NCBI RefSeq assembly: GCF_002890895.1
Contig: NZ_POUL01000001.1
Span: forward strand, 124,001-188,000
Reading direction: 5' to 3'
Length of the DNA stretch: 64,000 nt
DNA from: Stutzerimonas stutzeri
Lineage (GTDB): Bacteria; Pseudomonadota; Gammaproteobacteria; Pseudomonadales; Pseudomonadaceae
Part shown: one piece after another, positions 18,404 through 28,224 of the stretch
How positions within the stretch are numbered: the first letter of the stretch is position 1
Layout: each line of letters begins with the position of its first letter
Made by a program: the position numbers and the translations under genes
The notes under the pieces: generated by a model
The model's database searches: none
What the model was told of the DNA's origin: nothing
What the model saw: only the letters and a program-made list of their open reading frames with translations

Positions 18404-19585
18404 ATGATCAATGTCACCCGATCATATCTTGGCAACAAAGCCAAATTTCTGGGCTACGTCGACAGCATCTATGCCACCGGTTGGCTGACCAATCATGGCC
18501 CTCTGGTTACGGAGCTGGAGGAGCGGCTGCGTGATTACCTGGGTGTCAGAAACATAATTCTGACCAACAACGGCACCTTGGCGCTGCAGATCGCCTATCG
18601 GGCTCTGAACCTCACCGGCAGTGCAATCACTACCCCGTTCAGTTTTGTCGCGACCACCAGTTCACTTCAGTGGGAGGGCATTCGACCGATATTCGCGGAT
18701 ATCGACAAAGCGACCTGGAATCTTGATCCCAGGGCGATCGAAGCGAGGATAGAGGCCGACACTCAAGCGATAGTCGCCACACATGTTTTCGGCAATGCCT
18801 GCGATGTCGAAACAATCGCGCAGGTCGCGCAGCAGCATCGCCTGAAAGTGATCTACGACGGTGCTCATGCATTCAGCGTTCGTTACAAGGATCACTCGGT
18901 GTTCAACTGGGGCGATATCAGCACGCTCAGTTTTCACGCGACCAAGCTTTTCCACACTATAGAAGGTGGTGCCATCGTCACCGACGACGATGCGCTGGCC
19001 GCCAGGATTCGTTTGCTCTGCAACTTCGGCATCGTCGACACCGACATCATCGACGGCATTGGCATCAACGCCAAACTCAATGAGTTTGCTGCCGCGATGG
19101 GGCTGTGCATTCTCGACGACATGGCATTGATTCTGGAGCAGCGTGAAGAAATCGCCAGCCGCTACGAACATCAGCTCAGTGACCACTTCGACTTGCAGCG
19201 CCAGCAAGCGGACTCGCAACGCAACCACAGCTATTTCCCCATCGCCCTGACTGATGAAAGTCAGCTGCTGCGGTGTCGAGCGACACTCATGGACAAGGGC
19301 ATCAACCCCAGGCGCTACTTCTACCCCTCGTTAGACACCCTCAGCTACGTGCAGCCGCAAATCCCACAAACCGAGTCCCGCGCCCTGAGTCGTCGGGTGC
19401 TGTGCCTGCCGATCTATCCGGGCCTGCCACGGCATGTCCAGAACACGGTTATCGAGACGCTGCTGAAAGAATCAGCACATCGCAGCCAGCCGCAGGCCGA
19501 ACGTATCTGGCCTCAGGTCACCGCCGGTTGGCTGGTGGACGACCGGGCAAACCTGCCGGCCCCTATGTGCAAGCGCATTTACTGA
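18404..19585 (+). CDS. DegT/DnrJ/EryC1-family PLP sugar aminotransferase
   Basis: 393 residues. The PLP lysine is Lys181 in SFHATKLFHTIEGGAIV, the DegT signature; TNNGTLALQIA and YDGAHAFSVRY (Asp binding the pyridine nitrogen) are also present. Such enzymes transaminate keto-sugar nucleotides to amino sugars. The ATG at 18404 is preceded by AGGGA; a GTG 24 bases upstream is less likely. It follows the oxygenase gene by 61 bases and precedes the flippase gene, so it probably makes an amino sugar for the repeat unit. Confidence 0.9.
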   Translation: MINVTRSYLGNKAKFLGYVDSIYATGWLTNHGPLVTELEERLRDYLGVRNIILTNNGTLALQIAYRALNLTGSAITTPFSFVATTSSLQWEGIRPIFADIDKATWNLDPRAIEARIEADTQAIVATHVFGNACDVETIAQVAQQHRLKVIYDGAHAFSVRYKDHSVFNWGDISTLSFHATKLFHTIEGGAIVTDDDALAARIRLLCNFGIVDTDIIDGIGINAKLNEFAAAMGLCILDDMALILEQREEIASRYEHQLSDHFDLQRQQADSQRNHSYFPIALTDESQLLRCRATLMDKGINPRRYFYPSLDTLSYVQPQIPQTESRALSRRVLCLPIYPGLPRHVQNTVIETLLKESAHRSQPQAERIWPQVTAGWLVDDRANLPAPMCKRIY

Positions 19586-19607
19586 TTCATTCGCAACGGC
19601 TGACGTC

Positions 19608-21134
19608 ATGTCCGATCGAAATCTATCGATGCTTCGTAACACCGGCCTGAGCTATGCGGGGCAAGCGTATGCCATGCTCATCGGCATTCTTATCCTGCCC
19701 TTCTACCTCGGACATCTGGGCGCGGAAGCTTACGGTCTGATCGGCTTCTTCGCGGTACTACAAGCCTGGCTGCAGCTGCTGGACGCCGGTCTGTCCCCTT
19801 CACTGGTTCGTCAGATCGCCCATTTCCGCGGCCGCATGGACAATGCGACACAGCGCTACGAACCGGGGCAATTGCTGCGTTCGTTCGAGATCATATTTCT
19901 GCCGCTGGCATTACTCACCGCTCTCAGCATTCATCTCTCCAGCGGATGGATTGCACACCAATGGCTGCAGGCAGCGGAATTGAGTAACACCACCATCGTC
20001 CACTGCATCAGCCTGATGGGCTTGATGATCGGGCTCAAGCTTTACGCCACCCTGTATAAAAGCGGCCTGCAAGGCCTTGAGCTACATGCGTGGCTGAACA
20101 GCGCTAATGTCGTCGTCGCCACGCTGCGTTATTTCGGCGGGTTGTTTCTGGTGGCCAATATCAGCCAGAACCCGGAAGACTTCTTTCTCTTCCAGACGGC
20201 TGTCGGACTGCTCGAAACCCTCATCTTCGCCGTCAAAGCGTACAGCTTGATGCCCAATCCAAAGCTGCTGACCGGTTTCAACTGGGCAGTCGTCAAGCCG
20301 GTGCTGCCATTTGCCGCCGGCATTTCGCTCACCTCAGTGCTGTGGATCGTCCTGACGCAGCTGGATAAGGTGCTGCTATCCAATGTGCTGCCGCTCAGCG
20401 AATACGGCTATTTCTCGCTGGTTGCGCTGATCTCGACCGGCATCATGACGCTGACCAATCCGCTGGTGCAGACGCTGCTACCGCGCATGACGATGCTTGT
20501 CGCCGAGGACCGTATCGCCGATATGCAGGCGCTCTATCTGAACGCGACCCGGTTCGTCTGCAGCTTGCTGTTTCCCCTGGCCGGGGTGATCGCGTTTCAC
20601 TCTGCCGAGCTGGTTTTAGCCTGGACCGGCGACGCAGAAGCCGCGCAATGGAGCCGTCTGGTCCTGCCGTGGTACGTGATCGGCAGCGCCATCATGGCCG
20701 TTACCGCCTTCCAGTTTTACCTGCAGTACGCCTATGGGCAGTTGCGCCTGCATGTGTGGTTCAGCCTGGTCAGCGCCGCATTGAGCATCCCCGTGGTTGT
20801 CTACGCAACCCTCGAACACGGCGTCTACGGCGCTGCGCTGGCCTGGTTCGGATTACGCATGCTGACCTTCCTGATCTGGCCATCGATGGTGCACAAACGC
20901 TTCGGTGCCTGCCTGCATCGCCCATGGCTACAGGACCTGTTGCGCATCACGGCCATGACCGGCCTGGGGCTGCTGATCGGCGAACCGGTGTTCGCTGCCA
21001 TCGCCAGTGACAACCGATTCGACATTCTCCTGGGGCTGGCAGTCAGCGGCGTGATCTGCCTTGCCCTGGTGACCTTCACCTCCAAGCCGGTGGTAATGCG
21101 GCTTTACGTAATGATGACCAAGTCGAGCGTTTGA
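19608..21134 (+). CDS. Wzx-like oligosaccharide flippase
   Basis: 508 residues with 12-14 predicted transmembrane helices. The start MLRNTGLSYAGQAYAMLIGILILPFY is typical of polysaccharide-export flippases (MATE/MOP superfamily), followed by LGAEAYGLIGFFAVLQAWLQ. It should move the undecaprenyl-linked repeat unit across the inner membrane. ATG 19608 is used; an internal ATG at 19629 is also possible. Only one base separates its stop from the next gene. Confidence 0.88.
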   Translation: MSDRNLSMLRNTGLSYAGQAYAMLIGILILPFYLGHLGAEAYGLIGFFAVLQAWLQLLDAGLSPSLVRQIAHFRGRMDNATQRYEPGQLLRSFEIIFLPLALLTALSIHLSSGWIAHQWLQAAELSNTTIVHCISLMGLMIGLKLYATLYKSGLQGLELHAWLNSANVVVATLRYFGGLFLVANISQNPEDFFLFQTAVGLLETLIFAVKAYSLMPNPKLLTGFNWAVVKPVLPFAAGISLTSVLWIVLTQLDKVLLSNVLPLSEYGYFSLVALISTGIMTLTNPLVQTLLPRMTMLVAEDRIADMQALYLNATRFVCSLLFPLAGVIAFHSAELVLAWTGDAEAAQWSRLVLPWYVIGSAIMAVTAFQFYLQYAYGQLRLHVWFSLVSAALSIPVVVYATLEHGVYGAALAWFGLRMLTFLIWPSMVHKRFGACLHRPWLQDLLRITAMTGLGLLIGEPVFAAIASDNRFDILLGLAVSGVICLALVTFTSKPVVMRLYVMMTKSSV

Positions 21135-21135
21135 A

Positions 21136-22065
21136 ATGGACAGCCAATCGAGAACCGAACAGGACGTAATGGCAGCTTGGGGCGACCAACGCTCTCCCCT
21201 GCTGAGCATCATCTGCCTGACCTACAACCATGCGGCGTTCATAAAGGAAACGCTGGACGGTTTCATTCGGCAGGAAACCGACTTCCCGTTCGAGGTGGTC
21301 GTCCACGATGACGCGTCGACCGACACAACAGCCGCGATCGTCCGCGAGTACGCCGCGCGTTACCCCAACCTGATCAAGCCGATCTATCAGCAAGAAAATC
21401 AATATCAGCTGGGGGTGCCGTTCAGCACGCGACTTTTCGCTCAGGCCCGCGGCAGATATATCGCCTATTGCGAAGGGGACGATTACTGGACGGACCCGCG
21501 CAAGCTGCAGATACAGGTGGACTTCCTCGAAACACATCGTGACTACGTGATGACTTACCACGATGCATTCATGTTCAACAGCCAGGGCGTCGTCCGCACC
21601 CCTCACCTGACCGGCAAGTATCGAAAGGACGCAACCGCTCTCCAGCTGCAAAAGGCGCGTCCGGTTTCCACGTTGACCGTCTGTTTTCGCAACCTTGTGA
21701 AGGAGTTGCCACCGGAGTTGCACGGCGTCGAAGTGCTGGATATCTGCTGGTGGTCACTGCTTGGTGCGCATGGCAAAGGCAAGTTCATCGAAGAGATAAA
21801 GCCTGCGGCCTATCGCGTGCACGAAGGCGGAATCTTCTCGATGCGCAGCAGTAAGCAACGCATCCAGATGACCACGCACGCCTACTACAACCTCGCTCGT
21901 TACTACCAGCGCATCGGCGTCCAGCCGCTGTACGAGTACTTCATGATCCAGGTGTTCGCTCAGGTGCTCGCGTCGATCTCGCCGCTCAGCAAGCTTCAGG
22001 CACTGGGTCAGGTCTTCCAAAACATCAGCATCAATCTTTTGCGCAGGCTGACCCTAGGTGTCTGA
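21136..22065 (+). CDS. Family 2 glycosyltransferase
   Basis: 309 residues with a GT-A fold. The start LLSIICLTYNHAAFIKETLDG is the GT2 strand-loop-helix, and the DxD-like motif is EVVVHDDASTD; YIAYCEGDDYWTDPRKLQIQ is the second acidic motif and is typical of GT2 enzymes in O-antigen/EPS loci. It is cytoplasmic or peripheral to the membrane and transfers one sugar to the lipid-linked intermediate. Donor unknown. Confidence 0.88.
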   Translation: MDSQSRTEQDVMAAWGDQRSPLLSIICLTYNHAAFIKETLDGFIRQETDFPFEVVVHDDASTDTTAAIVREYAARYPNLIKPIYQQENQYQLGVPFSTRLFAQARGRYIAYCEGDDYWTDPRKLQIQVDFLETHRDYVMTYHDAFMFNSQGVVRTPHLTGKYRKDATALQLQKARPVSTLTVCFRNLVKELPPELHGVEVLDICWWSLLGAHGKGKFIEEIKPAAYRVHEGGIFSMRSSKQRIQMTTHAYYNLARYYQRIGVQPLYEYFMIQVFAQVLASISPLSKLQALGQVFQNISINLLRRLTLGV

Positions 22066-22129
22066 AGAACACCTGGCCGTCACGCCCGCTGCTGCACCGG
22101 TGGCGCAACACTCAAGGAAGGAACCCGCA

Positions 22130-24340
22130 ATGACTGCAATGGCCCGCTCTTCGCTGGAATACGATGGCGATAACCGGATCGATCTGGCGCGCATTCTGCG
22201 CGTGGCGTTCGATCACAAGCGTCTGATTTTCACCATCACCGGCCTCTTCGCTCTGCTCGGCGTCGCCTACGCCATCGTCGCCACGCCGATCTATGAAGCC
22301 ACCGCGATGATCCAGATCGAACCAAAGAAGTCAGGGATCACTGGTATTCCCGAATCCGTGCCCAGGCCGAACTCGGTGTCGCAGGCGATCACCGAAATAG
22401 AGCTGATCAAATCCCGTGCGGTACTGGGCGATACCGTCAATGACCTGAGGCTTTACATCAATGCCCGGCCCAAGTACGTCCCGCTGCTCGGCAGCTACCT
22501 GGCCCGCCAGCACGACCCCGTAGAAGACGGAGAGCTCGCTGCACCGCTATTGGGCCTGGACAGCTACGCCTGGGGTGGAGAAAAACTCGACATCTTCCAG
22601 CTGGACGTGCCGGACGCCTACCTGGGCGAGAAACTGCTGCTGCGTGCCGGCACTGCGGGCTCATACCGCCTGTATGACGCTGAAGAGAAATTGTTGCTGA
22701 CCGGCAAAGTCAACGAAGCCGTTCAACTCGACGGATTTCGTCTGCAAGTCGCCGAACTCAAGGCTCGCCCCGGCACCGAGTTCGTCGTTGTGCGCAGCCG
22801 TCCGCAGACCACAGCCTTGGACTACCAGAAGCGCCTCAAGGTGGGTGAAGCCGGAAAGGACTCCGGGATCATCTATCTCACGATGGAGGACCCGGATTCG
22901 GACAAAGCAAATCGGGTGCTCGACAAAATCAGTCGCCTGTATGTTCGACAGAACATCGAACGCAGCTCCGCCGAAGCGGCTCAGCGCCTCGAGTTCCTGA
23001 GGTCGCAGGTACCCATGGTGCGCAAGGAGCTGGAAAAGGCCGAAGCCGCCCTCAACGACTACCAGACCAGCGCCCAGTCGGTGGACATCAGCATCGAGAC
23101 CAAGGGCGTGCTCGATCAGATCGTCGCGCTGGAATCACAGATCTCCGAACACAACCTCAAACGCACCGAATACAACCAGCTCTACACCCCGGAGCACCCG
23201 ACCTACCAGACGCTGATGAAGAAGATCGGCCAGTTGGAGGCCCAGAAAGCCGCGTTGATGGGCAAGATCGACACCCTGCCAATGACGCAGCAGGAACTCT
23301 TGCGTTTGAATCGCGACATGCAGGTCACCACACGCACCTACACGTTGCTGCTGGACAAGGCCCAGGAACAGGACATCCTTCGCGCGGGCACCATCGGTAA
23401 CGTCCGCATCATCGATAGCGCCTACGCGGTGGTGGAGAAACCGGCAAAACCAATCAAGCCACTGGTGGTGCTGGTCGCGATCTTCATCGGGCTACTGGTG
23501 TCGGCAATGGTGATCCTGCTGCGGCAGGTGTTCTACCGCGGAATCGAAAGCCCCGAGACCATTGAGAATCTAGGGACGCCGGTGTATGCCGCGCTGCCTT
23601 TTTCGCCGAAGCAGGAGCACCTGTACCGGTTGAGGAAGATTCACGACGGCAGAAGCAAGCTGCTGGGTCGCGCCGATCCCGCCGACCTGGCTATCGAATC
23701 GCTCCGCAGCCTGCGCACGAGCCTCAAGTTCGCCATGCTCGAGGCACGCAATCAGGTGCTGGTGATTACCAGCCCGACGCCCGCGGTGGGCAAATCGTTC
23801 GTCGCCAGTAACCTCGCTTCTGTCATAGCTCAGGCTGGCCAGCGCGTGCTGCTGATCGATGCCGACATGCGGCGCGGCTATCTGGCCGGCATGTTCGGCA
23901 TGGCGCCGCGCAACGGTTTGTCGGACGCGCTGGCCAGCGGCTTGCAGCTCGCCGCCGTGGTTTGCAAGACCGATCAGGCCAACCTGCATTTCATTGCCAG
24001 CGGACATAGTGCGCCCAACCCCTCGGAACTGTTGATGCACGAGAATTTCGCTCGTCTGCTCAAGGACGCCGAGCGTGAGTACGATTTCGTGATCGTCGAT
24101 ACACCACCGGTATTGGCGGTAACCGATGCCGTTCTGGTTGCGCAACAGGCCGGCACCTGCCTGTTGGTGGCCCGTTATGGGTTGAGCACTGCCGGCCAGA
24201 TCGAAGCCTCCAAACGGCGCCTGGCGCAGAACGGCGTACTGCTCAAAGGCGCCATTCTCAACGGGGTCAAACGCAGGGCCTCGAGCTCGGCCTACGAGAC
24301 CGGCGCCTACGGTTACTACAGCTATTCTCAAAAAGCCTGA
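22130..24340 (+). CDS. Wzc-type polysaccharide co-polymerase and tyrosine autokinase
   Basis: 736 residues from an ATG with a strong AAGGAAGGAA site; a GTG 72 bases upstream overlaps the preceding gene and is less likely. The N-terminal Wzz domain has a transmembrane helix near residues 30-55, periplasmic coiled coil, second helix near 445-465, then a cytoplasmic BY-kinase. Kinase motifs: Walker A SPTPAVGKSFVASNLA, Walker A' VLLIDADMRRGYL, Walker B FVIVDTPPVLAVTDA. The C-terminal Tyr cluster (SAYETGAYGYYSYSQKA) is the autophosphorylation tail. It controls chain length and export. Confidence 0.93.
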   Translation: MTAMARSSLEYDGDNRIDLARILRVAFDHKRLIFTITGLFALLGVAYAIVATPIYEATAMIQIEPKKSGITGIPESVPRPNSVSQAITEIELIKSRAVLGDTVNDLRLYINARPKYVPLLGSYLARQHDPVEDGELAAPLLGLDSYAWGGEKLDIFQLDVPDAYLGEKLLLRAGTAGSYRLYDAEEKLLLTGKVNEAVQLDGFRLQVAELKARPGTEFVVVRSRPQTTALDYQKRLKVGEAGKDSGIIYLTMEDPDSDKANRVLDKISRLYVRQNIERSSAEAAQRLEFLRSQVPMVRKELEKAEAALNDYQTSAQSVDISIETKGVLDQIVALESQISEHNLKRTEYNQLYTPEHPTYQTLMKKIGQLEAQKAALMGKIDTLPMTQQELLRLNRDMQVTTRTYTLLLDKAQEQDILRAGTIGNVRIIDSAYAVVEKPAKPIKPLVVLVAIFIGLLVSAMVILLRQVFYRGIESPETIENLGTPVYAALPFSPKQEHLYRLRKIHDGRSKLLGRADPADLAIESLRSLRTSLKFAMLEARNQVLVITSPTPAVGKSFVASNLASVIAQAGQRVLLIDADMRRGYLAGMFGMAPRNGLSDALASGLQLAAVVCKTDQANLHFIASGHSAPNPSELLMHENFARLLKDAEREYDFVIVDTPPVLAVTDAVLVAQQAGTCLLVARYGLSTAGQIEASKRRLAQNGVLLKGAILNGVKRRASSSAYETGAYGYYSYSQKA

Positions 24341-24359
24341 CACACGCGAGGGATATGCC

Positions 24360-25103
24360 GTGCTCAGAACCGTCTCGATGATGCAGCCCTACCTGTTCCC
24401 CTATCTCGGCTATTTCCAGCTGATCGCGCGCAGTGATGTCTTTGTGCTGGGCGACGACCTTCAGTACGTCAAGGGCTCATGGATCAACCGCAACAGGATA
24501 CTGGCGGCCGGGCAACCGAAACTCATCACCTTTCCACTGCGGAAAGCCAACCAGTTCTTCCCGATCAACCAACGCTGGCTCTGCGACGAGTTCGAGCAAG
24601 AAGCGCAAAAGATGCTGAAGACCTTGGAGCTGGTGTACTCCCGTGCGCCACACAAAGCCGAGGTGATGACCCTGGTGCGGCAGATCTTGGCGCACCCCGA
24701 GCGCAACCTGGCGCGCTTCATCGAGAATTCCATCCGCCGGATCTGCGCCTACCTGCAGATCGCGACGCCGATCCGCATCGGCTCTGAACTGGGCTTGCCG
24801 GCACGCATGGACAAGCAGGAACGCGTGGTCACCATCGCCCACAAAATGAACGCGGAGCTGTACATCAACCCAATCGGCGGCACGGAGCTCTACAGCCACG
24901 CCTTTTTCAGAGCGCAGGGGCTGACGCTGAGATTCCTGAAGATGGATGACTTGAGCTATCCCCAGTTCAACCACCCCTTCGTGCCTTCGCTGTCGATCAT
25001 CGACGTGTTGATGTTCAACAGCCGAAGCGAAGCGCAGGCGCTGCTCAAACGTTTTTCTTTGGTCGAGGGCATAGAGCAGCCGGCCGCGTTGCAAGGCGCA
25101 TGA
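24360..25103 (+). CDS. WbqC-family protein
   Basis: 247 residues from a GTG start 19 bases after the kinase stop, with GAGGGA upstream. WbqC family features: MMQPYLFPYLGYFQLI at the start, DVFVLGDDLQYVKGSWINRNRIL, LITFPLRKANQFFPINQ, and YINPIGGTELYSHAFFRAQG. Members are common in polysaccharide loci, often with sugar aminotransferases, but their biochemical role is not firmly known. Here a DegT gene is in the same locus, so joint processing of an amino sugar is plausible. Confidence 0.88.
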   Translation: MLRTVSMMQPYLFPYLGYFQLIARSDVFVLGDDLQYVKGSWINRNRILAAGQPKLITFPLRKANQFFPINQRWLCDEFEQEAQKMLKTLELVYSRAPHKAEVMTLVRQILAHPERNLARFIENSIRRICAYLQIATPIRIGSELGLPARMDKQERVVTIAHKMNAELYINPIGGTELYSHAFFRAQGLTLRFLKMDDLSYPQFNHPFVPSLSIIDVLMFNSRSEAQALLKRFSLVEGIEQPAALQGA

Positions 25104-25151
25104 CCTCGACAGAACGGACATCGACAATTCTCACTATGGAAGGCGGTTCAA

Positions 25152-25679
25152 ATGACCTCGCTCAGCAGCAACTCCCACTGGTACCTGATCCAGACCAAAC
25201 CCCGCCAGGAAAGCCGCGCCGAAGACAATCTTCGACGTCAGCACTTCGAGTGCTACCGGCCTATAAAGCCTTGCACAGGGAACGGAAAAACGGACGAAGC
25301 GCTCTTCCCGGGTTACCTGTTCATCCGACTCGATCGGCAGCTGGATAACTGGTACCCGATTCGCTCCACGCGCGGCGTCGCCCGCGTAGTGTCATTCGGC
25401 AGCGAGCCGACACCCGTCAGAGACGAACTCATCGAGCAGTTGCGTCAACGTCTGGCCAGCGAGCCTCAGGCGCCTCAGTTCGAGCCCGGCGAAAAGGTTC
25501 AGGTGCATGGCGGCAGCTTCATCGATCTCGAGGCTATTTTCGTCAGTGCCGACGGCGAGAAGCGTTCGGTGATCCTGCTGAACCTGCTTCAGCGTGAACA
25601 AAAGGTTCGTGTGCCCAACCGCTACCTCTGCAGCATCCCTGCACAGCCAGCCTTCTCGCTGGCCTGCCGAGCGGATTGA
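25152..25679 (+). CDS. rfaH: RfaH-type NusG paralogue (specialised antiterminator)
   Basis: 175 residues. The NGN domain starts NSHWYLIQTKPRQESRAEDN, with CYRPIK, ALFPGYLFIRLD and a C-terminal KOW-like region (FEPGEKVQVHGGSFIDLEAIF). This is the RfaH branch of NusG proteins, which load at ops sites and suppress pausing and Rho termination in long polysaccharide operons. GGAAGG precedes the ATG. It is unusual that the gene sits inside the locus; two ops-like sites lie in the locus leader, suggesting self-contained control. Confidence 0.88.
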   Translation: MTSLSSNSHWYLIQTKPRQESRAEDNLRRQHFECYRPIKPCTGNGKTDEALFPGYLFIRLDRQLDNWYPIRSTRGVARVVSFGSEPTPVRDELIEQLRQRLASEPQAPQFEPGEKVQVHGGSFIDLEAIFVSADGEKRSVILLNLLQREQKVRVPNRYLCSIPAQPAFSLACRAD

Positions 25680-25700
25680 CTGATCATCGAGGGGCGCACC

Positions 25701-26960
25701 ATGAAGGTTCTTTTTCTACACAGTTTGTATGCGCCCCACATTGGCGGCGGAGCGGAAATAGTGGTCCGACAGTTAGCCGAAGGGCTCCAGCGCCGTGGCT
25801 GCGACATTGTTGTCTTGGCGACTGGCCCAGAGGCGGGACTTCACGATGAGGAACTCGACGGCGTGCGGATCTACCGCGCCGGGCTGGATAACTTCTACTG
25901 GCATTTCACTCGGTCCCGTCCCAGTCGACTGTTGCGGCTGGGTTGGCATTATCGAGACCGCTACAACCGCCCCATGCGACGGCATGTGCGTCAGGTCATC
26001 GAGCGCGAGCGACCCGACGTGGTGGTTTGCAACAACCTCACAGGCTGGTCGATATCCGCATGGGACGAAATCAGCGCGGCCGGACTGCCCATCGTTCAGG
26101 TGCTACACGATCTCTATCTGCTCTGTCCCAAAGACACCATGTTCAGCAAGGGCCGTAGCTGCGAGCGTCAGTGCGGCACGTGTTCAGCCTTTCGCCATTC
26201 GCATGCGGCGGCCTCGGCTCAGGTCGCGGCGGTAATCGGCGTCAGTCGGTTTGTCCTAGATCGGCTGACCGCCCAGGGCTATTTCGGCCGAGCCAGCCAG
26301 CATGTCGTGCATAACTGCATCGACGCCGGCAGCGGCCTGCCCGCCAGACCACGGCCACGCCATAGTGGGCTGCTGCGCTTCGGTTACATCGGTACGCTTT
26401 CTGAAAACAAGGGTGTGCGCTGGCTGATCGAGCAATTTCAGGCGCTCTCCATCAACGCCACGCTGGAAATCGCTGGTCGCGGCAAGCTGGACTACGAGGC
26501 CAAGCTCAAGGGCCAGGCCGACCCTGCCAGGGTGAGATTCGTTGGCTACCAACCCTCGGAACGCTTCATGCGGGAAATCGACGTGCTGGTCATCCCGTCG
26601 ATCTGGGCCGAGCCCTTCGGGCTGGTGGCGGTTGAAGCCTGCGCTCAGTACTTGCCGATCATCGCCACGAACATGGGCGGCCTGCCGGAAATCATTCAGG
26701 ACAACCTGAATGGCTTGCTCTGCACCCCGAGCGACCCCGACTCCCTCGGCAGGGCCATGCTCAAGCTCTATCTGGACAGCGGACTGCGCCATCGTCTGTC
26801 CAGCCAGGCACGCGAGAGTGTCGCCGCCTTTTTAGATACGGAACGAATGCTCGATCAGTACCAGTCGATCCTGCATTCCACGCTACACGGCCGGAGCGCC
26901 CACGATGAACCCGAGTTCGCTGACCATTTCGCATCGCAGGTCGAGACCGCTGGCGATTGA
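25701..26960 (+). CDS. Family 4 glycosyltransferase (1)
   Basis: 419 residues with a GT-B fold. N-terminal glycine-rich loop HSLYAPHIGGGAEIVVRQLAEG; C-terminal donor-binding block IPSIWAEPFGLVAVEACAQYLPIIATNMGGLPEII, with the EX7E motif. An unusual Cys-rich insert (GRSCERQCGTCSAFRH) lies near residues 151-166. The 3' end overlaps the following polymerase gene by 56 bases. Confidence 0.88.
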   Translation: MKVLFLHSLYAPHIGGGAEIVVRQLAEGLQRRGCDIVVLATGPEAGLHDEELDGVRIYRAGLDNFYWHFTRSRPSRLLRLGWHYRDRYNRPMRRHVRQVIERERPDVVVCNNLTGWSISAWDEISAAGLPIVQVLHDLYLLCPKDTMFSKGRSCERQCGTCSAFRHSHAAASAQVAAVIGVSRFVLDRLTAQGYFGRASQHVVHNCIDAGSGLPARPRPRHSGLLRFGYIGTLSENKGVRWLIEQFQALSINATLEIAGRGKLDYEAKLKGQADPARVRFVGYQPSERFMREIDVLVIPSIWAEPFGLVAVEACAQYLPIIATNMGGLPEIIQDNLNGLLCTPSDPDSLGRAMLKLYLDSGLRHRLSSQARESVAAFLDTERMLDQYQSILHSTLHGRSAHDEPEFADHFASQVETAGD

Positions 26961-28224
26961 TAAACCCACCGTGCTCACGCTTATCGCGGCCTCGCTGCTG
27001 ATCAGCGAAACCTTTGCCGGCGCACTCCGCTATTACCTTGATATTGCCGGTGTGTCTGCCCTGCTCTACCTGCCAAAGCTGGCCTGCATCGCCGCGGTTG
27101 CGCTTGAACTACCCAGGACCCGAAGCCAGCCCGGCGTCTGGCTGGTGCTGTTTGCCGTGCTGGTCTCAAGCCTATTCGCGCTGCTGCACGGCGCCACACT
27201 CGGCAATGTCGGCTTCAGCCTGTTCATCTACATTCCGCTGCTGTTCGGGGTGTTCTGCGGCGGCTATCTGGAGCAAAGGACCAGCCTGCTCAGCTGGGTC
27301 ATCGGTTTTTGCCTGGTTGCGTCAATGCTCGGCATTGCGCTGGACATGTTCACCAGCGTGCCGTGGAAGGGCTATAGCTACATGATGGGCGATGTCGAGC
27401 TGACCGCTAACAAATCCTGGGCCTTCGGCAGTACCGACCGACTAGCAGGATTCGCCCGGATGTCGACCAACCTGGCCGTGATGATCGCCCTGTACAGCCT
27501 GTTCCTGGCAGCGTTCCTGCAGTCGCGGTTGTTACGGATGGCGTTGTACCCGCTGGCCTTTGGCGCGATATTTCTCACGACCAATAAGTCCACTGCCGCT
27601 GCATACCTGCTGACCTTGCTCATGCTGTTTCTGGCCGGTTACCGCCTGCCCAGCGCCACGGCATTTTTCATCGCCGTGCTGGTGGGCATGGCATTGCCGA
27701 TCGCCAGCCTGCTGTTGAACATCCCGCAAAGCGAGGCCTATAGCGCCAGCCTGCTAGCGTCCTTCAATGATCGGCTGATCCACAGCTGGCCGAATTTCAT
27801 CGATGTCATCGTTAACGAAGGCTGGGGTTGGTGGGGCGCTGGCTTCGGCGCAGTAGGCAGCAGCGCGGCGGCCTTCCCATTGGCTTGGCTGGAGTTGCTG
27901 AGCATCGCTGACAACACGGCGTTGTATCTCTGGGGAATGCTCGGCGTATTCGGTGTACTGCTGTATCTGCTGCTGTTTCCGTTGCTGCTGCGCCTGCATG
28001 ACCGTGGCCCGCGCATTCGCGACGCGCTGCTGGGGATTGTTTTCTGCACCATCCTGATTGGCTGGGCAACCGACGTACTGGAAGTCACCACGGCCACCCT
28101 GTTCCTCGGCATGGCCATTGCCCATGCCCTGACGCCGCAGGAGCGTCACCATCCGGTTGCAACGGTATTAACGCCTTACGGCCTTGAGCTTGATAAGCGA
28201 AAACCCAGAGACGACCGGCCATGA
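26905..28224 (+). CDS. Wzy/O-antigen-ligase-like polymerase
   Basis: 439 residues with about 11-12 transmembrane segments and a larger periplasmic loop around residues 155-175 and 290-310 (WPNFIDVIVNEGWGWWGAGFGAVGS). Low sequence conservation is usual for Wzy proteins; assignment rests on topology and locus position. GGAG lies 9 bases before the ATG inside the preceding gene. Its stop overlaps the start of the glycosidase gene by 4 bases (ATGA). It should polymerise repeat units on the periplasmic face. Confidence 0.75.
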   Translation: MNPSSLTISHRRSRPLAIDKPTVLTLIAASLLISETFAGALRYYLDIAGVSALLYLPKLACIAAVALELPRTRSQPGVWLVLFAVLVSSLFALLHGATLGNVGFSLFIYIPLLFGVFCGGYLEQRTSLLSWVIGFCLVASMLGIALDMFTSVPWKGYSYMMGDVELTANKSWAFGSTDRLAGFARMSTNLAVMIALYSLFLAAFLQSRLLRMALYPLAFGAIFLTTNKSTAAAYLLTLLMLFLAGYRLPSATAFFIAVLVGMALPIASLLLNIPQSEAYSASLLASFNDRLIHSWPNFIDVIVNEGWGWWGAGFGAVGSSAAAFPLAWLELLSIADNTALYLWGMLGVFGVLLYLLLFPLLLRLHDRGPRIRDALLGIVFCTILIGWATDVLEVTTATLFLGMAIAHALTPQERHHPVATVLTPYGLELDKRKPRDDRP

